In this document: positions 56,226 through 64,000 of the stretch, piece by piece
How positions within the stretch are numbered: position 1 is the stretch's first letter
Layout: every line of letters starts with the position of its first letter
NCBI GenBank assembly: GCA_032622095.1
Contig: CP136066.1
Coordinates: 117,637,319-117,701,318, forward strand
Length of the DNA stretch: 64,000 nucleotides
Direction of reading: 5' to 3'
Source of the DNA: Siphonodentalium dalli
Taxonomy: Eukaryota > Mollusca > Scaphopoda > Gadilida > Siphonodentaliidae
The notes under the pieces: generated by a model
The model's input: the letters and a program-made list of their open reading frames with translations, nothing else
Databases searched by the model: none
What the model was told of the DNA's origin: nothing
Program-made: the position numbers and the translations under genes

Positions 56226-56263
56226 AATTGTGTACCATATTTAACAAATATGGTACACAATTC
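56226..56263. repeat. Perfect 17-bp-arm hairpin
   Basis: aattgtgtaccatattt and its reverse complement flank a short loop. The arm contains gtgtaccata, also present in the family A terminal hairpin, but the rest differs. It lies about 180 bp upstream of the start codon of the GMC gene. Confidence 0.7.
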
Positions 56264-56399
56264 TATTATAAACAGTTCGGAAACTCATAACACAGACTAT
56301 GAACAAAAGATTCATGCCTAGTACCGGCATCATGCCCAAATTTAAATCCTACTGGAGAAAAATAGACCGTCGATTTCAAACACAAAATTTGTCGATAAA

Positions 56400-56705
56400 A
56401 TACCCATCAAATTGTACAAAACTTCTACATGTATGGAAAGATCTAATATTAATCTGCCCAAATCAATAGCATACTTGAATCCAAGTCTCCATTATTTTCA
56501 GGATATATATAAATTTAATTACGAAGCGATTTTCGTAGTAGACAAAATAGAGGTCACCCCAAAGATCCATATGAAGTTTGGTGATGATCGGATGAGGTAT
56601 GTGGTATGTAGAGTGTGCCAAAGGATTTAGTCATGCAAAGAGTCAAATCCAAGATGGCTGCCGGTGGCCATGTTTTTTTCATAACAATTGTTCAAATTCG
56701 AAGTT
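56400..56705 (-). repeat. Interspersed repeat S, copy 1
   Basis: The reverse complement of 'gtgtgccaaaggatttagtcatgcaaagagtcaaatccaagatggc' matches 'gccatcttggattttactctttgtatgaccaaatcctttagcacac' at 60576-60622; more upstream parts also match (gatccatatgaagtttggtgatgatcgga against 60470-60505). Confidence 0.65.
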
Positions 56706-56726
56706 CCAATCCAGAGGTGATTCTAA

Positions 56727-57101
56727 AGGTCGTTCCACACCGGGCGCGAGCGAGCGATTATAACGGCCGTTTTCTAACGTCCGTAGCAGTTCAAAGCGCG
56801 CGATTTTTATGAACACATCGCTTAAAGTCCTCCATTATCGCGGCGACAAATCAATGTTCCGTCATCAAATAGAAAAAATACTGTCGTATAAACACCCTAT
56901 TTGAGAGCGGTCCAATTATCTCGCTGGTTTGCAACAAAGCGAGAATTCGACGAAGCATAAAATCACTGCTATAATCGCCTCGTGGTCAGCGAGTCGGTCG
57001 CTTTCGGTGTGAACATAAAAATCGCGCGCTTTGAACTGCTACGAACGTTAGAAAACGGCCGTTATAATCGCTCGCTCGCGCCCGGTGTGGAACAACCTTA
57101 A
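56727..57101. mobile_element. MITE with ~88-bp terminal inverted repeats
   Basis: 375 bp. The left end aaggtcgttccacaccgggc, continuing through gcgagcgagcgattataacggccgttttc and gcgcgcgatttttatg, is mirrored almost perfectly by 57014-57101 (ending gcccggtgtggaacaacctt). The interior (~200 bp) is non-coding. It is GC-rich compared with its surroundings. The target duplication is uncertain (ctaaa/ttaag at the edges). The superfamily is not assigned. Confidence 0.85.
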
Positions 57102-57769
57102 GATTGTGTTTTTCTCGAGAACTGATAAAAGAATTTTCACTAAACTCCTGTCACAGCATAAATATCTAGTATTGCCTATCATATACGTAAGCCTTTTGTT
57201 AGTATAACTTCTTAATTTGACTACTTTTAACTAATTATACTAGCACTGGTATCACAGTGTATAAACCGTACAAACATTAAATCGGAAGTTGTTTTCGAAA
57301 AGACGAAAAATGCTATTTTTAGAACGTAAATGTGACAGATCACAACAACACCACACAATCCAGGTTTCAACGGACACACGGTTGCACCACATCTACTAAC
57401 GTAATTATAAATTGTACATACACATTTGCCGATCGTAAGCGGGGGCCATTTGAGCGAAGGACTCTGTTTAATAGATAAAAACGGCCTTTGATCACTTCAG
57501 AAAATAATTTTCTCGTAAAAATTTCCTCTTCAAATGTCATTTTAACACATAGCCAGCACCTGTCGGAAACCCCACAATATTGCAACGGAAAGGCCGTTAT
57601 GTGTGCAACATATATCGACATGCCCTTGGCTCGAGTGTATTCACAATTTAAAAGTAGAGAGTATTTATTTGGACACCCCACTCGTCAGTCTATGTACGCC
57701 GAGTTGTGTACGACGACAATACTAGTTGCGATGTTATACATGAATCGTACAGTAATGATATGTTCCTTT
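57102..57769. other. No gene recognised
   Basis: Overlapping frames on both strands (57367-57769) lack family features and probably reflect chance. Confidence 0.4.
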
Positions 57770-57965
57770 CGATCCAGGGGGGGGGGGGGGGTCGGAAAAA
57801 AATTCCAGGCACGTATGATTATTTTTTTTTTTTTCCGGCCTCGGACCACCCACCCACACAATTTCTTCCGTTTCCGGCCTTTTTTTCCAGGCAATTTTGG
57901 ACACCCACCCTTTTTTTTCCGTTTCAGGAAGTTTTTTCCGGTCAGTTTTGGACACCCACCCCCCT
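57770..57965 (+). repeat. Poly-G-headed repeat, copy 2
   Basis: A run of 13-14 G (about 57777-57790) is followed by tcggaaaaaaattccaggca, 'cgtatgatt', a T14 run, and three rounds of 'ttttccg…ttttggacacccaccc'. The 'tttttccg/cacccaccc' phrase is itself tandemly repeated (~50-60 bp). Proline-rich long frames here come from this repeat. Confidence 0.7.
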
Positions 57966-58301
57966 TAAATTTGAGAAAAATTATCAATTGAGCAACCAAA
58001 TAGCTGATTATCCTGCATTATCATAATTTATTGCGCTATATTTGAATAGAACAGTGCATAATGAGATAACTATACTATTTGAATTTATCATATAAGTGTC
58101 AATAATCAAGAAATGTGTCAACATAATCACATTTCTAGGGATATATAGGCAGAGTGCCAAGGTTTTTATTAACATTCATTTTCATAATATATAGTCACAT
58201 GATCTAGTCACATAATCACATTTGAGTATTCTACAGAATACATGGTACCGGTACAACAAATTTCAGATTATTTGATATTTTGATATTTGCTATGTGATAT
58301 A

Positions 58302-58436
58302 CAGTAATGCCCTAATTAATCGACTCCATAACCACAGCAGAATAATGGGTAATTTAATTTTAATTTCCGACTAAATCCTGAAAATTACCCATTATTCTGC
58401 TGTGGTTATGGAGTCGTTTAATTAGGGCATTACTGT
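58302..58436. mobile_element. Tc1/mariner-like MITE, 135 bp, TA duplication
   Basis: TA (58300-58301) | cagtaatgccctaattaa … ttaattagggcattactg | TA (58437-58438). The arms of ~58 bp are almost perfect and include cgactccataaccacagcag. The central ~20-bp loop is unpaired. A TA duplication with CAGT-type ends is characteristic of Tc1/mariner-derived MITEs. No coding capacity. Confidence 0.85.
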
Positions 58437-58439
58437 ATT

Positions 58440-59159
58440 GCTGGAATCAAATTGTTTATCAAAACATGTGGAAATACAACTGTTCATCCCAGTTTGAAGA
58501 ATAATGCTAATACCAAACATAACCATGATATACATGCGTGACTCTTCTTGGGGCATCTCAGAAACCAGAACTGATGAAACATGTTATAGCATGTAATGGC
58601 AGGCTGGTAGCCACTGCCTGAAGTAATAGGCTTCGTAATAATTGGGAATAATATGGATGGATAGCCCAATTTGACTTTTTTTTTGCTCACGATATCAGTG
58701 ACGATAAAATCTTCGTTACTCTGATTAACATTACAAGCTGATCCACATTAACATGGAAAACAATGTGAAATTGTTCAAGCTTCAATTTATTTGTTAAGAT
58801 TTTGTTTTACGTTGTCAAAAGTCTATTTTATTCCATTATTTATTATATCTTTATTTCCAAGTCACATATGGTCAAGTGTGCTTTCATTTTATTGCTTATT
58901 TTCAGCTGAGTTCTGCATAGTTATTCTTATTTTGTTGTATCAGTAGATGGTATCCTGATTAAATTTTATTTTCCCAATAGCGCAGTGTCTAGTTCTATCA
59001 AGTTGAATTTGGGTTATTGTTGGCCATTGTGCAACTGATCCAACTTCTGATAACCTCTATATGTAGTATAGCATTAGTATTAACTATATATGACCTGTTT
59101 CTGTTCAAAACACATCAAAATAAGACTCAATAGCAGGAATGGAAAAAACATTTGGCATA
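58440..59159. other. No gene recognised
   Basis: AT-rich sequence upstream of the GMC gene with no supported coding or repeat feature. Confidence 0.4.
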
Positions 59160-59255
59160 TGGAAAAAACTGTTTTTTGGACCCAAGAGACACCCACCACC
59201 CCATCATACGTGCCTGGAAATTTTTTCCGACCCCCCCCCCCCCCCCCTGTTCGAT
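59160..59255 (-). repeat. Poly-G-headed repeat, copy 3 (inverted)
   Basis: In reverse complement: a run of about 17 G, tcggaaaaaatttccaggca, 'cgtatgatggggtggtgggtgtctc'. It matches the heads of the copies at 4790 and 57770. Confidence 0.7.
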
Positions 59256-60349
59256 CCACTTAAACATAACTATGTCTTCGAAATGTCACGTCATTGAACT
59301 TATAGACTCTGCCTGAATCAAACAATGTATTCCTAAACTATTTAGTTACTTTTATTCGACTCCGCATGTAACAAAGCTGTATTTGGGGGTTGAGGAAATA
59401 TGTTGTATTCTGTGATTAAATTGTGTACAGGTCAGGGGTTGGGTCTGCAATTGTTTTTCCGAACACTAGGTGGGGCGGTGGTTGCTTCTGCAGCCCTGCT
59501 TACACATTTTTCCTGGACCTGTAATTTTGTTCCTAGAGTAATTTTTCTTCAAAATAATGGGACAGAAGGTTTTAAGAATGCTTATATTATGTAATATGTA
59601 TCCACTTAACCATTGATAGGGGGTTTGAGTTCACCAGCAGTTAATAATGGCGAATGACACCAAGGGGTAATAAAATGTCAGCTTGCTAAATGCTCAAGGA
59701 TCTATCAATGCGCATTGGCATGGAAAGGCTGATATTTAACTAGTTCTATTAAAAATCATTTATTCAACCTGGTGTAAATGAAATCATAACACAATAATAG
59801 ATTCTTCAAATAAATGTAAACTCTTCAAGTAAAGGTACTCAATCCGATTCGATGGTTCCCATATGATCAGATTCCAACAAGAACATTTTTTTTTTAAATG
59901 CCGCGTCAGTTATAAGAATCCAGTAATTGCCCAAAACTAATGTTAATCACAGTCAACTATAGTATAAATTTGCCCAAAACATGTTATTGTCAACTATCTG
60001 ACACAAAAAAGTCACCTGTTTTTAGAGTTATCCATCTTCATCCGCAATTTGTTCAGATAAGTCTTCTCGTCGATTATTTACTGGGCCACTTAAAATTAAA
60101 ATAATAGAATTCAAACATCGAGATGTGATCACTCTGAGCTTTGATGGGTCGGTTCCGCGACTCGAATCAAATATCTTTTACCGCCGATGCCAAGGAAATG
60201 GTAATTTGCGCAGATTTGCGAGCGACATTTCGGATTGAGTAATTTTAATTCTTCAAATAAAAATAGACTATTAAACAACTGTAATAAAATAAAACAAATG
60301 TGTTAAAACAAACTTTGACCGATTTCAACGGTATATGGGTCGAGGATCA
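59256..60349. other. No gene recognised
   Basis: Upstream region of the GMC gene. Nothing supported; an alternative 5' UTR exon or promoter could lie here but cannot be identified by sequence alone. Confidence 0.4.
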
Positions 60350-60640
60350 CCTATAGATGGGAGCTGTAAAATTTGAATGATTTTTTATGAAAAATATGGC
60401 CACTGGCAGCCATATTGGATTTTACTCTTTGCATCACTAAATCCTTTAACACAAAATGCAGAGCTTATCCCTTATCTGATCATCACCAATCTGTATATGG
60501 ATCTTCGTTCTGACCTCTCGGTGGGTGCCTTCGATTTTTTCCCAAATTTTGTAAAATAAATGGCTGCCATTTTGGCCATCTTGGATTTTACTCTTTGTAT
60601 GACCAAATCCTTTAGCACACCTTACATAGTAGAGTCGCTT
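60350..60640 (+). repeat. Interspersed repeat S, copy 2, locally duplicated
   Basis: 'ccatattggattttactctttgcatcactaaatcctttaacac' (60402) and 'ccatcttggattttactctttgtatgaccaaatcctttagcac' (60577) are ~175 bp apart, so the unit is tandemly repeated here. It is inverted relative to 56400-56705. Confidence 0.65.
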
Positions 60641-61860
60641 ATGTCAGATTTTGGGCTCCCGTGGGAAATTCATGAACAAATATAGAGACCATGCATGTTC
60701 ATGAGCCAGTATATGGTCTCTACTTCAGAAAAAAAATTGTTAGACCCCCTGGGGTCGCGACTGGGTGGTCTGATGACGTCACAAAGATGGCCGCCATGCT
60801 CATTTTTTTAAGTTCGCCATTGTTATATTTCATCATAAAAATATAATTTTGATATAAAATAAATGACAATCCTTTTGTACCGTGCATGGTGTGGTGCCAT
60901 GTTATATTTTTATATAAAAATTTGTCCTCTTGATCAAAGATGGCCGCCAAAATGGCGACCGGAAGTGGGAAATTGATGATTTTCCATACATGTCGCTTAC
61001 ATCATTTCCGATTGTATTGAACTGGTGACGATTAGGGAATATACTTCTCTTCAATCTTGATAACAACTCACTTAGGCATCACATTAGTTGATTTCTTGCA
61101 TCATAACCTTGATTTAATTCTCCAAATGCGATGATTTAAAGGAATTGGTATGAATTTCGCCAAAATATACTTTTTTATTTTCTAACTATATCCTTATAGA
61201 AATTTAGAAATAATCGATGATGGAAAAGAGTATGATCATTACATAAGGTATTTACATCTAAATGGATCCAGAAACTGTCAACTTAATCCAAGATGACTTC
61301 CAAGATGGCGGCCAAAATACGATAATACGCAAATTTTACCCTTTTTCATCCAATTACGTTTCTGTCATGTAGAAGGTGAATGTAGTAGACTAATTTGCTT
61401 CTTCCAAATAAATATCTGCCATGTTACGGCACATTCATAGTAGTTGTCTTTCCGCAATGACTCAATATTCGAGTTCATATGACAATTATTGTCCAAATAA
61501 GCATCGTGAAAATTCGCCAAACATTATATTTGCACACGTCATATAACATGTCCGCAACGATATCTCGGTGTTAGATATATGAATGAATGTACTCCGATTT
61601 AGATTATCCGGAGTTATTAATATCTCATTGTAATCGAGATGGCCGCCAATGTGGCGGAAATGGCGAAATTTTACATTAAAATAGATATATTTCCGAAATA
61701 TATCACAGCGTGCAAGAAAGGTACATACGCATATCATTATCATACATGGGCTTTCGGTGAGAAATATATAAAACTGAAATATATGTTCGAGCACGTTAAG
61801 TAAATGGACTTGTGTCAAACTCGATTCTGATATTATATAAATAATTTAATAGAGATCTAC
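60641..61860. other. No gene; scattered gatggc(g)gcc phrases
   Basis: 'aagatggccgcca', 'aagatggcggccaaaat' and 'gagatggccgccaatgtggcg' recur at about 60786, 60939, 61303 and 61638. This suggests a heavily diverged relative of repeat S or R. The frames seen are not supported. Confidence 0.4.
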
Positions 61861-64000
61861 GTGGTATGTGGAGATAATAGTGAAGTTTCCAACTTCAGGC
61901 GATGTCAGCTACCAATGCTCAAATCATGCATGTGATCGCCATACGTTCTTGCATATCGATAACGATTGAGTTTATCTAATATCTACTCGTATAATAAAAG
62001 GTCTAGCGACGGACTCAATCAGATTACTGTATATAGCTAACAGTAGCTGGCTTTTGAAGCCTGAAATTGAAAATATAAACCAGGAGATCGCCCGGAGCCT
62101 TGTTTAGATATTCTATAGCTATACTTTATTCTTTTCCATTTCACCATGATACATGTATACCGCCGGTATAGGCTTGGTAGATGAACGAGGTTGGATAGTC
62201 TGTCGAAGCTACACGGACGTTTTCTGACGTTTTCCATAAAAGTCTTCGTAAAATCAACCCTTGTATGGGTACTCTTGGTGATTGGAATGGAAAATCGACA
62301 CAAAATTATCAGAAACCCCATTCTACCATTATGGCAAACATATGTGCAGGAAGAAATGTTGATGATTGCCTCATGCTTAGACTGCTTCTTGTCACCAGTT
62401 CATACTATTAAAGTACCGCTACATTTCCACACGTGCATTACTATGACGACCAAGTTGGGATCTTGACAAATTTGAACTAGAACTCAAGCAATATGTTTAC
62501 TTGTATTGCAGCAATATTAGCATACTTATGTATCACTACATGTATGTACAAATGTATATAATTAGTTTGTCTCATATACAAGTAGCGTTTATGTGTATCT
62601 GGACCATAACACTATCGTTAGGTGGGGTGAATATAAAATGATTCCCGGAAATTACTCACATAAGCCTGCACAGTTGATGTCGAATCAGATCCACGATTAA
62701 ACGTATACTAATAGTTTTTGTATTATTCATGGAATAAATACTGTTTAAACTAAAGTCTATCTGATCAAACTGGATTGATTTCCACGTGAACATGTATGGA
62801 GCTCTGCGTACAATAGCATCATCATGACCGTGTTCTGCTGAAGTTAATCTATATATGCCACTTGGTTGGGGGATTATCAAGATGCATGAATGCAGCATGA
62901 TATATACAATTTATGGGATATAGCCAGACTGATCTGATAACTCCTAGTCGAATAGAATTAGAACAGTTTGAGTCATTAGAATATATATGGATCGGCCTAT
63001 ATAATATGATCTGAAAGATGCCATTATTATTATAGTGAACCATGGCCACCTCCGTAGTTACGCGTGCTAATTCAACTTCCTTCATTTCCACATTTCCTTT
63101 GGTTCATGATAACGTTATAACCAGAATCAACATGGCACGTCATGATCTGTTATTAACTCCAAATATTACTTCACATTATGTTGTAAGAAGTTAGTGGACT
63201 GCGTTGCCCCATAATGTCATTCAGTATTAAGAACCTGGATTCCAGAGTATATTGGACATAATAAATCAAACTGATGACATGACACCGGAAGACCCATCAC
63301 TACTAATAGAAGTTTCACCCGTTTCCCACCATGTGGTCGTACATTTTGTCAAAACGCGGGAATTAGTATCATAATAAGTATCGCCTGTCTATTTTTGGCT
63401 CGTATCTATTGCGCTTACCATTCACATTCTTTCGTCATCTAAGCTGCATGGTTGGATATGCAAAGCAGTTGCGCAGTCCCTGTTGATTTCGATAAACTTC
63501 AAAATAATCGCTAATCAAGTGCGGCCGGTAGCACAGTCATAACCATTGCCCAGAACCACTTTCCTATTAAACTGATATACAAACGTAATGCATTGTCTCA
63601 CTAAACTTTTCACATGCCTAAATCATAGAAATCAATATGGGATATTAGTTTGCTGTATGCTCAATACCAGCCTACCGTGCTCATGCCAAGCCACCTTTCG
63701 TATATTGGGCGAATCACTTTGTGTGGCTACGACCAATTAACTGAACACGAGGAAAGCCAAGAACCAGACATACCACTTCGCCCGTTTGTGGGGATCTAGC
63801 CTGGTGTATGGCAATGTTCATTTCAACTGAATAACATGTCATGTGGGGTCACTAACTTATATTAACTTTTCAAAACTCCACATTTGCAATGAAAGTGGTT
63901 GGACTACTTTGGTGAAAACAATCATCCAGATTTCAGAACCTGGTATTCACAATATATCACTTTAAGCTTGATACGGGACACTACCGCATATACGGATATA
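61861..64000. other. No gene or repeat recognised
   Basis: Unique-looking AT-rich sequence at the right edge, upstream of the GMC gene. Short frames only. Confidence 0.4.

Noticed and set aside
57488-58026. Frames of 104-167 residues on both strands, Pro/Phe/Gly-rich at one end
   Set aside because: They cross the poly-G repeat and its cacccaccc phrases; overlapping frames on both strands and no domain.

Overview
The window is AT-rich eukaryotic DNA, almost certainly from an invertebrate and most likely a mollusc (bivalve-like). This is inferred from the very long introns, the many decayed non-LTR retrotransposons, and repeats made of tandem ~120-165 bp cores ending in CGGA-type microsatellites and short hairpins. 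No taxonomic marker gene is present, so the lineage is an inference.

The window holds one recognisable cellular gene. It is a FAD-dependent GMC oxidoreductase (glucose/choline-dehydrogenase-like) on the minus strand, and I could assemble six coding exons for its N-terminal half: 56052-55926, 36769-36564, 34483-34294, 24039-23911, 13383-13262 and 4648-4478. They join in phase through GT-AG introns of about 19.2, 2.1, 10.3, 10.5 and 8.6 kb and give exactly 315 uninterrupted codons with both GMC signatures. The C-terminal half lies beyond position 1.

All other identifiable content is repeats in the introns and flanks. From left to right: a retroelement C-terminal fragment, an alternating two-monomer satellite (0.6-1.8 kb) and a palindrome (2.3 kb); intron 5 with a LINE remnant, further LINE 3' ends and tandem-core elements; intron 4 with a 161-bp satellite carrying a 485-bp higher-order repeat, a 2.2-kb TIR element with a TTA duplication, a large LINE remnant, a tandem-core element containing a zinc-finger scrap, and a 784-bp foldback; intron 3 with a second tandem-core family, ~430-bp tandem repeats and a second palindrome; intron 2 with a Ty3/gypsy integrase remnant; intron 1 with SINE-like repeats and arrays of Helitron-like elements (40.1-41.7 and 45.4-51.05 kb). 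Upstream of exon 1 are several MITEs, poly-G repeats and apparently non-coding DNA.

The most notable structure is at 45830-51051. Six head-to-tail Helitron-like copies are joined at exact CTAG|TC junctions, and their lengths follow 255 + n x 122 bp. Each 122-bp unit carries a perfect or decayed NRF-1 consensus (CGCGCATGCGCA). Other points are a 3'-terminal hairpin with a compensatory base change between copies, an exchange of 3' hairpins between two element families, and two unrelated palindromes sharing same-strand CGAG punctuation.
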